The notes beneath the pieces were generated by a model. That model ran no database searches, was not told the origin of the DNA, and saw nothing but the letters and a program-made list of their open reading frames with translations. This document shows, piece by piece, positions 11,271 to 24,144 of a DNA stretch of 64,000 nt (position 1 is its first letter; each line of letters starts with the position of its first letter). The DNA comes from Panorpa germanica (taxonomy: Eukaryota > Arthropoda > Insecta > Mecoptera > Panorpidae), in NCBI GenBank assembly GCA_963678705.1, contig OY783207.1, forward strand, positions 9,610,001 to 9,674,000. Reading direction: 5' to 3'. The position numbers were made by a program, and so were the translations under genes.

Positions 11271-13415
11271 TGAACTTCGGTTCTGTAAATATATTATTTA
11301 TTTATTTATCTATTTATTTATTTATTTATTACATATTTTAAGCGCTAGTTCTATTATATTTAAATCTAGTCAGTATAATATTATGTTCTGACTTATATGT
11401 AGTAGTATTTTAAATTATCTATATTTAAATTACATACTTTAAACTCTTATAACATTTTTCAGACTGCAAGCTATAATAATGCATATACAAACAAGTATAA
11501 TTTGAAATTAAGATTAATTTAAGAATTAAGAAAATTTCGTGATATATTGTTAAATTAAATTTGAAATTAAAAAAAGAAAATTTTGAAATTGATTATATTT
11601 TAGTATTGCGTAACTTTAGCAACTCTTATTTTCAAATACATACTTAGTTTAATGGTAAATAAATTGTTATTATTATAAGTTATGCAGTGTGTTATAATGT
11701 TTATTAAATTATTTATGATATTAAAGTAAAAAGGAGTGGCTCTTAATTGAGAAAATTACGTGATATGTTGATAAAAAGCAATTCTAGTCAAATTCTTATT
11801 AAGGAATGTGCCCTAATAGTTATTTAAAAAAACTATTAATCGATATTGTATATTTATTCTGAGGTAGCATGGAATATAGTAGTATAGCAGCATGAAGCTT
11901 ATCGATTTTAACCATTTGCTTATAACTGTTGATAAAGAAAACTTATCGTTTATTATTAACCAATTAATAAGTAAGCTGATTGGTATGTAATTATATTTAG
12001 TTATCTTAGTGATATTACAAGTAACAATGATCTCTTGCGGTACTATAATCGTATTTTAAATACCATATATCTTAATATTATTTAAACCGTGTTAAAATAT
12101 CATTCCAAATATTCCCTCATTTAGTTTTAGGAATAATTTATTTTGAATTTAGTATAAATTGTTAATTTATGATATTATGCAATATGAAAATACTCAAAAT
12201 GTATCATAGTTTGTCCATTATGTAACACACATTCTTTCTATGCCAAATAACGTGAACTTATTTACATCAATTTATTAAGAATAAAAGGAAAATACGCATA
12301 TTGCTTATTTTATGAATATATTTTAATTTATTTAACGTCAGATTATTTCTGATGAATTTAGCTTTGACAACAACCAAACCCAGAAAATATTGCGCTGGTC
12401 CGCGGGTCGAATCCGAAAAGCCGTTTATGAGCATATAAATGAATGTGATACTGCTATTCCAAATAATTGGCAGCGATGTTAATATAAATTAGCATAAATT
12501 GGCAAGGCTAACTTTTCAATTAATTTTAATATTTTCCAAAATATTTTAATTAAAAACTCTTAATCAAAATATCTGTTTGGTGTTTCGAATATTAAATCTA
12601 GTGTTCTAAATAGGGGGCCCCAAACTACAGCTCGCCAACACCTGATGGAATCTGACACTATAAATATAAATAAACTTGCTCCCAAATGTTTCCAAACACG
12701 ATCCCTGTTTTAGATTATGGATTAAAGACAAATTAGCAGTTTTTTTATTGTAGAACTAACATAATCTTGTTTTAAGGGATGCATCTATTTTTAGTTAATC
12801 TTGAAAAAAAACTGCAATATTTTTGTTAGAAATAACTTATATCTATTAATTTGTTTTGAATGAAATATTTTTGTGTTTTCCTAATTTATTTGAGATAGTA
12901 AGTAAAGGATTCTTTAGAAATAGAATTAAATGAAACTAGTAAACGAGATGAAGTTTAAAATTAGAAAATTAATATTATAAGTCTGCAAATATGAAAACAC
13001 TAAATAATTTTTGTAATATCTAGAACATTTCCTATTTATCCAAGCCAACCACATAAGAATGTTAGAAGAATCTAGTCAAAGATAATATTTAATTGTGATA
13101 TTTTGATTTTAAACTATTTAATTTAACCTGCAATAATAAATGTGAAATATTCATAATTTATTTATAATTTATATTTATATATTTATTGCTAATAAGTTAT
13201 TGTTGTGGAAAATATACAAATATTAAAACAAATATCTAAACTTTTTATTAATATATATATATATATAAAAAATATATAACAATTTCATTTATACTTAATT
13301 CTAAACCTTTGAATAGTAATTCTGTAGACCATAAAATAAAAATATTGCATAACATATTCACCATACCATAAAATGCACCATATTATATTAAAAAGAAACA
13401 AGTAAATGGGAGTCA
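11271..13415. other. Intergenic region with low-complexity and repeat fragments
   Basis: No gene is seen. Contents are SRRM2 3' UTR, a (TTTA)n tract at about 11287-11330, a repeat block at 12333-12430 with a B-box-like GGGTCGAATCC, and GGGGGCCCCAAACTACAGC near 12612, which resembles a hAT transposon end. The rest is AT-rich. Confidence 0.5.
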
Positions 13416-14286
13416 CTATTTTTTCTTATTCTTTTCTGCTTGTTGGCGTCTTTTATTAGCTATAAAAATAATCCAGAAGAATCCTATTATGTTGACAACA
13501 AAAACTCGCAACTGAAATAGTAAAAAAAGGTCAATAAATTATTTTTTTCTTTTCATTATTTTTTATTAGGATTTTTAAATTTTACCATTGGTGGGACGAA
13601 GGTAATATTGATGAAGACCAATAGAGATAAATATTTCCAGTTCGCTTGTAACATTGGCCAGTAAAGAGCCATTAGCTGCATCAGTGCGGTGTCATGATTT
13701 TTCCCCTAAAATAATAAATGATAGTTATTAAGGAAGTAGTCTTTGTCGACTTTTCATCATTTTTCGTTACCTCAAGTCTGCTCAATGAGTATAGGGAAAG
13801 AACCTGGTAGCACGGCGTAAATATAAGACGTTCAAAAATAAACTGTTTTAAAAGTTGAATCGATGATCCACCACGAGGGATAATTCGTTCCAGGAAGGTA
13901 TAAAAATAATGGGGAACTGGACCCCCAATGCACAGCCTGTACAAATGTATTACATATATTAATATAATGGATTTGTTGTCAGGAAAAAGTGAGTGGCACT
14001 AGACAAAAGTAAAGAAAGAAAAATATAAAGAGTACCCAAACAATGCGAATGCTAGAAGACTATCAGAGTTAATCTTCTTGTTTCCTGCTATAAGTTGTGA
14101 AGCCAAATTTCCAGAAGTGGCGATTACACAGCTAAAAAAAACATTTCTCATTGAATTACATATACAAAAATCTATTTACATTTAACAAGAATGTTTATAC
14201 CTTGATATAGACTTCGTTCTCACGGGATGATTGAATAGTTGTTCAAAGTACATACCCAAGAAATTATAAATAGGTTTCGAAAGCAT
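13416..14286 (-). CDS. PXMP2: PXMP2-like Mpv17/PMP22-family membrane protein
   Basis: This is a small four-helix membrane protein of the Mpv17/PMP22 family, closest to peroxisomal PXMP2, whose vertebrate member forms a solute pore in the peroxisome membrane. There are five exons: 14201-14286, 14036-14131, 13771-13936, 13586-13705 and 13416-13511. They join in frame to 187 residues, near the family length of about 195. Visible signatures are FGLCIGGPVPHYFY early, FERLIFTPCYQ in the middle, YWPMLQANW, then NITFVPPMLRVFVVN and FFWIIFIANKRRQ. This matches the family pattern WP..Q..N...VP...R......FW. The C-terminus is lysine-rich (AEKNKKK). It is transcribed divergently from RNF185, with about 1 kb between start codons. 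PXMP2 is preferred over other Mpv17 paralogues because of the GGP and LEGK segments. Confidence 0.9.
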
Positions 14287-15316
14287 TTTGAAGTGTTTTA
14301 TTTACAGTAGTATATAATTAGAATGTGCAAATAATATCGTTATGCAGTCTGTTGTGAATTCTTGTAATTTTCGTGTCACTAAAAAATTGCTAGTTCATTC
14401 CAATCTGATAAGGAATGTTAAATAATATTTGTTCGGTACAGACTTCACAACCATTTAAGTTGGTCGAGCTAGTTTCTAATCTGAAAGATAAAAATGGTAA
14501 ACAAGTGACGTTTTTCCACATTATCGTGTTTATATTACAAAACCTTAATAACAAATGAGACAAATACTAAACTGGTAAGATATGACGTCAATGAATATAT
14601 TGTTTTTAAAAACTTTTATCGTAATAATATAATTATTATTTAATATTTACAGCAACTTAATTCTTTATTATTTTTCTAAATTATGTTTTATGTACAACTA
14701 ATTATAATAATAGAAACGTTTATTTAATAATATTATTTATTAATATAATCACAAAGTTTTGAAGGGTATAGAACTGTCATGACTTCATTAATTATTAATT
14801 AGTTGACAACTGCGCCATCTTTAAGTAATAATATTGTGTATAGGAATGATAAAGTTATTCTATTCTGTATTATTTTGTTGGTATTAATTTGGGTTTCAGG
14901 CAGCTTCAGAAAAATTGTAAAAAATATTATATGTGTCAAAATTTTTGTTGTGAACTTAATTTGAAACATTCTTAAAGATTTAATTATATTTAAATTGTAA
15001 GTAATAAATATTTATTTGATTATTTTAATATTTTTAATTATCACTGACGTGTAATCATGCGACTTTCTTACGACATGAATGGTGTCGTCAAAGAAATTTA
15101 TATCAATAATAGTTTTCATTTTGTCTGTCATGTGTATTTGCAAAGGCAGTAACTCATAAATACATATTTATGATAAATTATTATCATAGGAACAAAATAA
15201 TAATCTTCAAAGCGAACAATTAAAGTAATTGTTATTCATCCAGAAACTTTAAAATGTAAATGTTTGTAAAACCATAACCGATTTACCTAATTGTATTGAT
15301 ACTGTAATTTCTAGAA
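14287..15316. other. Intergenic region between divergent PXMP2 and RNF185
   Basis: AT-rich region that must hold the 5' UTRs and promoters of both genes. I see no ORF, RNA gene or clear repeat. Confidence 0.4.
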
Positions 15317-17520
15317 ATGGCAACAACCAATGAACCAAAATCAAATGGATCTCCGGAAGGTACTGGAGGTGAAAAAGAAAAACGAGATGATCAAATGTTT
15401 GAATGCAACATTTGTCTGGATACAGCTAAAGATGCAGTAGTTAGTATGTGCGGTCATCTGTTTTGGTAAGTTATTATTATATATAGTTTTTTGAAATAGT
15501 ATAACTAATGTTTAACAAACAGCAATTTTGTTTAATTCTATAAAGGGTGTCACTGTGTGATTTAAAATGGTTAATGCTGCCGACATCCAGATGGTTTATC
15601 TTCCACTGTGTTGCTCCTCGTGTACGAACTTATTTTTGTTAATCAAATTTCTTTTAACGACGATATCGTAAAAGGTTAAACTTAAAACATGAATATTTAA
15701 ATTTATTCACGATTTTTTAATGCTATTGTATTTCAAGCATGCCTTAAATATTTCAGATATAGTTCGTGTATGTATGTAAAGTAAATAAATAGATAATGTA
15801 ATACATATAGAAATAGTTCAATATGTGTTGTAATAAAAATGAAATATGGCAGGAAGCTTAATAAAGAATATTATTAATGTTTAGAAATTTATATATTTGA
15901 TATTCGGGGTAAGAGAAACCAAAAATAAGGTCAACAAAAACTAATATTTTTTTCAGAAATTATAGCAATAGAACATCACCAAATCTATATATGTTTGAGC
16001 CCAGAATTTTTCCATCAACATTATTATATATGTATATATATATGTATGTTGTAAAACATATTTCAGCTGGCCTTGTATTCACACTTGGTTAGAGACGAGA
16101 CCCAATAGACAAGTATGTCCAGTCTGTAAAGCAGCTATAAGTAAGGAAAAGGTAATACCGTTATATGGACGAGGAAGTACCAAACAAGAGGATCCGCGAA
16201 ATAAGGTAAAACCCCCCAAATGTAAACGACTTCTATAAATAAAATTGCATGGCGAACACACCACGTTAATTGTTTAAACTAAAGTCTAGTTTTATTATTT
16301 ATTATTAATTGTATGTGCCTTTCGGCTTTACAATCTACCGTATTCTATTTCTAATTACATTTCATTCCTATCTTAACAATTCAACCTTAAAACTAAACTT
16401 TAACAATTTTATTTAAAACTAATAATTTATTTAAAAAACTAAACTTTATTTATTTATTATAACTAAAAAAAATTATTCTATACTTTTAGTACACTCCTCT
16501 CTCTTCATGTTCCCCATGCAAACCAGATAACGAGACTATTTATTGTCCTGTTTTTTGTTCCTTTTTTCTATTTCCGCCATCCACCTCTTTCCTTCACTGC
16601 CTCCCTTTAATAACTGCACAATATTCTTCTCGCTCATTACTTTTTTCTGTCATGAAAACTTAATGTGCTCCAGTGTTTCAATCTCCGTTCCGCACACTCT
16701 ACACATTGTTTCCTCCCTATTTGCCTAGTATCTGTTTCCTTTCTCCTCGTTTCTCAATCTAAACCTTGCGATTCTTCTCATGTTTTTTATGTCTTTTTCT
16801 CTTAAGTACTGTGGTATTTCTCTCTCTCCCAAATCCTTTTAAATCTTGTGTTGTAATTGCTCTTCTCGATTTTTTCCATTCTTTCCTGTTGCTGTATCTC
16901 CTTGTCCCTTCTCCTTAGCTCCTCTTCCACACTTGCGCCTCCTTCTCTTCTTCTCTCTGCCTCCTCGATCGCCATTCCATTCCTTTCAAAATACTTCTTT
17001 CTCTTTTTCGAGCCTCCTCCCTTATTTTCTTTAAAGTTTTGCTTTCACCGCTGCACATTTTCTCCTCATATTTTACTGCTCTTCCACCTGCTTTAATTCT
17101 TATCTTGTCTACTAAAGTCTAGTTCTATTAAGGCAAATTTCCACGGCCAATGTTAGAGTTTAAATATTTTTATATTAGGTACCACCGAGGCCTGCTGGAC
17201 AAAGAACCGAACCGGAAGGAGGTACTGGTTTCCCTGGCTTTGGGTTTGGTGACGGTGGATTTCACATGTCTTTTGGAATTGGTGCTTTTCCTTTCGGTTT
17301 CTTTACTTCCACATTTAATTTCGGAGAACCCCGTCCTGCTGCTGGTAAGTAGTTCCAATTCCTAATTATTATCCCTTCTACACTTACTGAAGCTATTATT
17401 ATTATGTACTTTGATTTTCCAGCACCTAGAGGTACAGCCCAATACGAGGAAGAGCAATTTCTGTCTAAAATATTTCTATGGGTGGCAATATTGTTTTTGA
17501 TTTGGCTTCTTATTGCATAG
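15317..17520 (+). CDS. RNF185: RNF185/RNF5-type ER RING E3 ubiquitin ligase
   Basis: This is a membrane-anchored RING ubiquitin ligase of the RNF5/RNF185 family, which acts in ER-associated degradation. Exons 15317-15465, 16067-16205, 17179-17344 and 17423-17520 give 183 residues (human RNF185 has 192). The C3HC4 RING is complete: C30, C33, C45, H47, C50, C53, C67 and C70, within [19 protein letters not shown] and VCPVCK. The family block [17 protein letters not shown] follows the RING. A glycine/phenylalanine-rich hydrophobic stretch comes next, and the protein ends in a tail anchor, [17 protein letters not shown]. Intron 2 contains a reverse-oriented LINE fragment. A likely poly(A) signal (AATAAA) lies near 17962. 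RNF5 and RNF185 cannot be separated with certainty, as insects usually have one copy. Confidence 0.95.
16298..17110 (-). mobile_element. 5'-truncated LINE remnant with target-site duplication
   Basis: Read on the minus strand, this encodes broken pieces of a non-LTR retrotransposon C-terminus, including a [14 protein letters not shown]-type zinc-binding tail. The adenine/TTTA-rich 3' end lies at low coordinates. It is flanked by ACTAAAGTCTAGTT at 16278 and 17111; the duplication extends to about 20 bp with one mismatch. It matches the better-preserved copy at 22383-23160 on the other strand. It sits inside RNF185 intron 2. Confidence 0.85.
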
Positions 17521-18344
17521 CATTACATTCTATTTTTTACATATTTTAAATATATCAAAAACACTGACTACCTAAATATATATAAACAAGATGTGAAACA
17601 AGGAAATTTTATGCAATATTTTAGTAAGAATGTATTTGTTTTAAATTATGGAAACAAGGTGCATGCATTGTAATAATTACATGTGAAATGTTATATTATT
17701 TATTTACATATAAAGATGTTATTTTAAAATATAATTTTAATTTATCATCCGAAGAATATAATATAAACACATTGCAAATAATTGTATAAATATTACTATA
17801 GCCTATAAATTTCTTCAATAAGGAAATAACATTCCAGTTGTTTTTTTGCATGTTACTTGTAACACTTTGTTAGCATATAAATCTGTTAAGAGATTTTCTC
17901 ATCCTCTTTTGCTTAATGTATTAGAGATCATAAAGTGAAAGATCTGCAAATTTGTATGTTTAAATAAAGTGGTGCTAAATTATATTGTGTTTTTCTTAGA
18001 ATTAACAATATTTGAAAGCTCTGCTTTAGATTTAATAGAGAAAAATATTTCTTTTAATTACATTTAATTAATAACCATGACGAAATAATAAAATGCATTA
18101 AACAATAACATTAGTTCTGAAAGAAATCTATTTAAAAAAAGCGCGGTTTTGCACAGAGACAATTGTGACCTGAATGACCTTGATGGTGAAATTAAGTGTC
18201 AGGATTGTGTCAGCTGTCATAAAGAGTCATAACTTCACAACAGACACAATCAAAAAAGTTGAAAGCACAAGGGCAAAATTTATTGTATTTTTTTTAATAT
18301 ATCATAAATATTTAAATAAAGGACACACACTAGGATATTTAAAG
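17521..18344. other. RNF185 3' UTR and CNPPD1 promoter region
   Basis: AT-rich spacer between two genes on the same strand. AATAAA near 17962 probably ends RNF185. No other feature is seen. Confidence 0.5.
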
Positions 18345-19708
18345 ATGTCTAATATATCGAAACGTCGAAGGGATGGAGCTTCTTACGGTTTTAAGGTTAG
18401 TAATTGCATAATAACGTGGCATCATTTTGACCTTATTTACTCTTTATCTTTAATTACTTCATTTAAATTGTGTACAAGTTAATTTATTTTTAATGTGTCA
18501 GGGAATGAATCATGGACAATTCCTTAATCGAATCACGAAATCGCTATATTATGGAAAACTGCCATCTACGGAACGGCTAAGCTTGCCAATGTCAGGTTAG
18601 TACTCATTCAAAATTCTAAGTAATATGTCCAATTATCTTAAAATCATATCTTTTTTTTATAGAATTAGCGGCCGAGCTATTTTCAGATGCTCACCGTGGT
18701 CATTCTTTGCATAGACTGCGTGTAGATAACGCCGCAGATATTACTAGAAGTGCTTGTGTTAGCCCTTGTGCTCTTGTACTCGCTATGTTATATCTGGACA
18801 GATTAAAAGATTGTGATCCAGATTATGTTAGAAGAGTTGCCCCATCAGAACTATTTCTTGTTTCATTGGTAAAATATTTAAATAAATATTTCTATTCATG
18901 ACAACAGTTTTTATTTTATGTATTTAAATTTTAGATGGTCTCCAGCAAGTTTCTCCATGACGATGGTGCGGAAGACGAAGTTTTTCTTGATGAATGGGCT
19001 AATTCTGGAGGTATAACAACACAACAATTGAAACAGTTGGAGAGGGAATTCTTACATGCTATAGTAAGTATACTATATACAAAATGTACGCTTAACTTAT
19101 TTTTACATTTATCTATTTCTTACGTTAATATAAATCATATATTATTTTATTCATTGTAGGATTGGAGAATTTTCATTTCTGAAAAAAAGTTTTGGTCAGA
19201 GCTTAACTCTTTGGAAGAGAGCTTAGCTTGGCGACAGGGAAATAAACGCGGATGGTACTCCTATCGAGAACTAGCTTTATTCTTACCCTCTATCGATCTG
19301 GCAAAACTAGTTGTGTATTTAACAGGGATTTTAGCAATAGGATATACTGCAGGAGTCCTTAGTATCATAGGTGCCTTTTATATTACTAGTCAAATACCAG
19401 GAACAGCTCTTCACTGTAGGACTACTACGACGTCTTCATTATCTCCAATACAGAATGTACCCCCAACTAATAATAGCATTGTCGAAGAAGACGATCTTAA
19501 CGACGAATCAATAGAACTTACAAATATTGACTTTGAATCTATGTTACACACGTTCAATCAAAGTGAATCCATCTCTTATTCTAGTATAGATATCTTGAAT
19601 AGTTCTAGCTTTAGTTATTGGTTTGATGTAGAACCTTTGAGAGAATTTATAACTCGAAAACATGATTATTCTAATATGCCAATATCTTGGCCATCTTTGG
19701 TTTTTTAA
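18345..19708 (+). CDS. CNPPD1: CNPPD1-like cyclin Pas1/PHO80 domain protein
   Basis: This is an orthologue of CNPPD1, a cyclin-fold protein with a predicted membrane segment and poorly known function. Exons 18345-18395, 18502-18595, 18663-18868, 18935-19063 and 19160-19708 give 342 residues. The cyclin-box region includes SPCALVLAMLYLDRL, then FLVSLMVSSKFLHDDG, and LKQLEREFLHAIDWRIFIS, which are the conserved Pas1/PHO80-type helices. A hydrophobic helix (LVVYLTGILAIGYTAGVLSI) follows near residue 220. The C-terminal third is acidic and serine-rich. The start was chosen at the ATG followed by SNISKRRRDG, which joins in phase to the conserved exon 2. Probable poly(A) signals lie near 19963. Function beyond the family name is not deducible here. 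Confidence 0.92.
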
Positions 19709-21049
19709 TATCTATAGACAAATAATTAAGTGTCTTCCACTAACTTCCTTTTTAGTTTATTAATATAAAATGAGACATCTACTTACATATATATATTTAT
19801 ATAATAATAGATATAATTATTATATAATAAAATATATAACCATTACAATATTTGTTAGGAGACTTAAACCCCATAGCCTCAATCCTTGGTGCTTTATTTT
19901 CATCAGTTTTTTTTAATAATTACTGATAGTAAAATGTACTACTCTATTTATATACGAATTTCAAATAAATATATCTTTTGATAAAAATATTATTGACATT
20001 TATTTAAAATAAAATAAAAATGGTCTGATTATTAATAATAGTATGTCCAATTTTTAATTGGATTATGTCTTCTACGCGTTATATTGATAAACTTTTTCAT
20101 TAAATATACGCCATTTAAAAACGCGTAGACGTAAAAATTTATATGATTCTCTCATAAAGAACAGTCGCTAACAGAGACTTAAGAGATTAAGTCAGCCAGG
20201 GCCCATAAAAAGATCTTTGAACACAAATGTTTTATAAACTTTTCTCTAAATCACATATATTGAAACAAGATAGACATCCCCGTATTTTATATACAGACTA
20301 GCGGTTACGACGTCTTTTTCAAATTGAAATATTTAACTCGTTCAATAATAAAATAATTTTTCATATAAACTGACCAATTCTTTTCCAAGATTTGGGATTT
20401 TTTTTTGCGATTTGTAAATTAGGTGCCAAAGTTAGCCCATATATAAAACTATCTAGTTCAACATTATTACACAATCCGAAATTTGAGCTTTCTCCAATGT
20501 TTCCTACCGGGCCCACTAATTTTCTAAAGACCTCCTTTTCCAATTTCTAATTTTCAAAAAATGTTAACATTGAACATTGTAATACACATGCCAAATTTGA
20601 ACTAAAAGTTATAGAGCAAAAAGAAAAAAAAATATTAGTTTTTCCAAAATACGGGTTTCCAGGAAATTCAGAGAAAAATCCGAGGACGCTAAAAGTCTTA
20701 GAAATTTCTTTCTCTACAAAATAGGAAGTTTTTAAAAACATGGCTGGAGCCGTTTTCGAGCCACCATACGAATCGCGTCCTCCAGGGTTGATAATGAACA
20801 TAAACTTCTGTAAATAGATACATAAAATATATCTATTTTGTTTTTATATTATAAATAAGTACTAATCGCATTTTAGGTTCAGAAATTTAATAGCACCATT
20901 TTAATTTTAAACTTAAAATTTAATTCATTCAGTAAAAAAATAAACCCAACATTAATAAAATAAAAGATACAATTATTGATCATAGTTTCAAGTTATACTG
21001 ATATTGAAATTATATTTAAAAATTATAGAAAAATTGGTAATAACATATT
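19709..21049. other. Convergent intergenic region holding a repeat
   Basis: This lies between the 3' ends of CNPPD1 and PRPF19. It contains the R4 repeat copy at about 20285-20800 and otherwise only AT-rich UTR-like sequence. Confidence 0.5.
20285..20800 (+). repeat. Dispersed repeat family R4, copy 2
   Basis: It shares AAATTGAAATATTTAACTCG, TTCCTACCGGGCCC, GGGTTTCCAGGAAATTC and GGAGCCGTTTTCG blocks with the copy at 36930-37650. It is non-coding and of undetermined class. Similar 'CCAAATTT...GCCGTTTT' repeats are common in insect genomes. Confidence 0.6.
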
Positions 21050-24000
21050 TTATTCAATTCCATATAATTTAAGTGTTCGATCCATACTTGTAGATGCTAA
21101 ATATTGGGCGTACCGGCCAAATCGAACTCCAGTCGCAGAAGCTGTGTGATCATTGAATACTTTCAACTCCTGCCATTGCTTGCACAAATATACTCTGCAA
21201 AATATTAAATATTGTTTAATTTGCGTCTGATTTTAAAGATATTCTTTTTATATATTTTATTTATAAATTTAACCTGATATCAGAACCCGCAACTGCTAAA
21301 TATGTTCCACTTTGATCAAAGCATAAATCTCTTATTTGATAGCCTTCGTCCATTTGAATAGTTTTGAAATTTTTCAATTTACGTAAATCCCATAATTTAA
21401 CGCATGAATCATCAGCAGCTGTAGCCAGATAGTAACCATTCTCAGAAAAGGATATAGTTGTAATGGGTCCCGTGTGACCTGAAAAAAATACGTAAAATAG
21501 TACAAATTCTCTTTGGTAATTTGATAGATTTTTTTTTTGATTGGATTCTTTTATTACCTGGAAAATTAGCTACATTGCTCTGTTCTTTTAAATCCCAAAT
21601 CTTTACTTGAGAATCTTCAGTTCCTGTACCAAAAATTAAACCATCAGGATGGAACTGCGCCGTTGTAAGACCCACGTCGCTTGAGTCTGCAATCTATAAT
21701 TCGATTTTTGTTAACAAATTACATATTGGTTATACTTAAGGTGAAACGATTCATATCGTACTTCCTACAGATATGTTTACCTTAGTCAACAATCTTCCTG
21801 TTCGAATATCTGAAAATGCCCAGTGCTGATCTAAAGAAGTGGACAAAACATAGTCTCCTGTAGGATGCAGTGATAATCCCGTTACTGGAGCATCATGACA
21901 ACGCAAAAGTAACGTTGTCTGCGATCTGTGAACAAATCACCATAAGATAAGTCTGAAAATCATCTCTAGGTTGTATATCGGTGTTTTAAAATAACGCAAA
22001 CTTTATATAAAGTAAGCTAGTAATCCTTCTGACAAATCAAATAGCATTAGCGTTATTTTTAAAGTAAATGACACATAAATATGAGTTAATTGGAACGCAA
22101 TCTTACGTTGGCACATTCCAAACTCTAATTGTTTGATCCGGAGAAGCTGTCATGACAACGTCTTCATCAGTGTGGTAAACAACTTTCGTAACTTTCTTTG
22201 TATGGCCTTTAAGAATAGCAACAATCTGTTCTGTATCTTTGTTAAATACTGTAGCATTGCGATCGTTTCCACCAGTTAATATCTTGCTATGATCAAGAGG
22301 ATGGATGTCCAGGGATAAAATTCCAGGAATACTGGCTGAATGAAGACCCTGTAATATAAAATAACCCATTTGGATTTATAGATTACTTAAGAAGAATCGG
22401 TGGACCATCGGTCACTTATGGAAGAGTGGGCTAAACACTTTATGGGAGTGCTAGGAGGAAAAGAAAGAAACGAGAGTACAAAGAAGGGGAAAGAAAATGA
22501 AATAGAACTAAATGAACTAAGAACACATATAGAAAAACTCAAGGAAAAGAAAGCACCAGGTAGAGATAGATTAAAGAACAAAGCGTGGAAAGTTGGGCGG
22601 CAAATGAGTTGGGATGGAATGGCGGCAGAGGAGGCAGAGAGAAGAAGAGACAGGGAGATAAAGCAACAGGAAAGAATGGAAAAAATCGAGAAGAGCAATT
22701 ACAACATAAGATATAAAAGGACTTGGGAGAGAGAGATACCACATTACTTAAGAGAAAAAGACACAAAAAACATTAGAAGGATTGCCAGATTTAGAAACAT
22801 ATACTGGGCAAATAGCGAGGAAAGGATGTATAGAGTGTGCGGAACGGAGATTGAAACATTGGAGCACATTAAGTTTTCATGTCAGAAAAAAGTAATGAGC
22901 GAGAAGAATATTGTGCAGTTATTAAAGGGAGGCAGTGAAGAGAAGAGGTGGATGGCGGAAATAGAGAAAAAGAACGAGGAAAGAGAAGTAACGCCAGAGC
23001 AGAAGTGATTATAATCTGAAGTGACAAAGAGGCGAAGAGACAAAGAAGACAAAAGGTGAGGAAACGGTGAGAATGAAGAAGGACTAGGGAAAAGGAAGGG
23101 AGAGGGTCAAGAGAAGAAGAAACAGAAAAATACTTTTGGAAATAGAAAGGTCTAGAATAGTTTTGAGTTTAATTTCAAGTTGAAGTTCTACTTACTGGAT
23201 GGCTAGCCAGTGCAATAAAGCCTCTAATAGTTTCTTGAGACACCAACTCCTCGGGTACGCTGCGACCACGCTGTTTACGTTCTTGTGTTAGAACTGTAGC
23301 CTTGTCTTGTAATTGTTGTATAACTTCGGCACTCATACCAGCTTGTTCTACAGGTTGTGCTGCAGCTGCTCCTACTTCAGCAACGGTTCCCTAAAAAAAG
23401 AAACGTATAAGTACACATTTATGAAACAATTTGAATATATTTGCAAATAAATCATACATGTAGCGGTACTCCAGATATTCCCGCTTGTGGTTTCAGTGTA
23501 GCCAAAGCTTCTCTTGCTGCAGTTACTTCTTTCGTCAATCTCGCAATTACTCTGCAGGCAGCATCGTGTTGATATAAAACGTGACTGAGTTCTTGACGTG
23601 CAGTTTGCAGTTGCTGACGCTGCGTAAATGTATGCAACATTAAGGCGTCCCATTCATCTTGCATGGATTTCAGTGTGGCTGGAATCGATGTTGCAGACGG
23701 TGGTTTTGGCTTCACAATAGGAGTTGCTGAAAATATTGTATATTTATTTATATATTTATTTATAATATATATATGTTTCAAAATTGTGGTACATACTTTT
23801 AATCTCAATTAAATCGTCCACTGTAACTTCTTTGCCGCTGATAGGATCTATCCCATTTTCTGTTATATATTTTTCAATAATTCGTCTTTCAAAAATTGCT
23901 CCTGATGATGGAGACAAAACAGGATGTTCTGGTACTTCATTGGAGACTAAAAAATTAACAGATATAACATTATATGCGTTGATATTTATTGTTTAGAAAT

Positions 24001-24144
24001 ATACCTGTAAGTTGTGTTATAGACGTATAAAATATTAGTTTATAACCTAGTTTTCCTAAACCGGCACATTACTTAAAAATCAATACTATAATACACTTCA
24101 TTAATCACAATGTAAAAGTACTTACTCGCGCAAGAAAGAGCCAT
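21050..24144 (-). CDS. PRPF19: Pre-mRNA-processing factor 19 (U-box, WD40)
   Basis: This is the scaffold and ubiquitin ligase of the Prp19/NineTeen spliceosome complex. Nine exons: 24126-24144, 23797-23946, 23458-23726, 23196-23390, 22107-22348, 21781-21925, 21558-21693, 21274-21478 and 21050-21194. They join in frame to 501 residues (human 504). The U-box starts the protein ([20 protein letters not shown], then [18 protein letters not shown]). A coiled-coil region follows ([18 protein letters not shown] and [14 protein letters not shown], almost identical to human). Seven WD40 repeats follow from about residue 210, with motifs such as [18 protein letters not shown] and VKLWDLRKL. The protein ends RTLKLYGIE. 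The first exon is only 19 coding bases, and the start is fixed by [15 protein letters not shown]. Intron 4 contains a LINE remnant. It is divergent from KLHDC10. Confidence 0.97.
22383..23160 (+). mobile_element. Internally deleted LINE remnant in PRPF19 intron 4
   Basis: An open frame of about 200 codons (22400-23008) joins the linker before a reverse transcriptase ([13 protein letters not shown] ... KEKKAPGRD) directly to the extreme C-terminus (RRIARFR ... [17 protein letters not shown]). The catalytic core is therefore absent. It is a non-autonomous deletion derivative of a non-LTR element resembling those common in ants and bees. Its tail matches the fragment at 16298-17110. Orientation is opposite to PRPF19. 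Confidence 0.8.
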
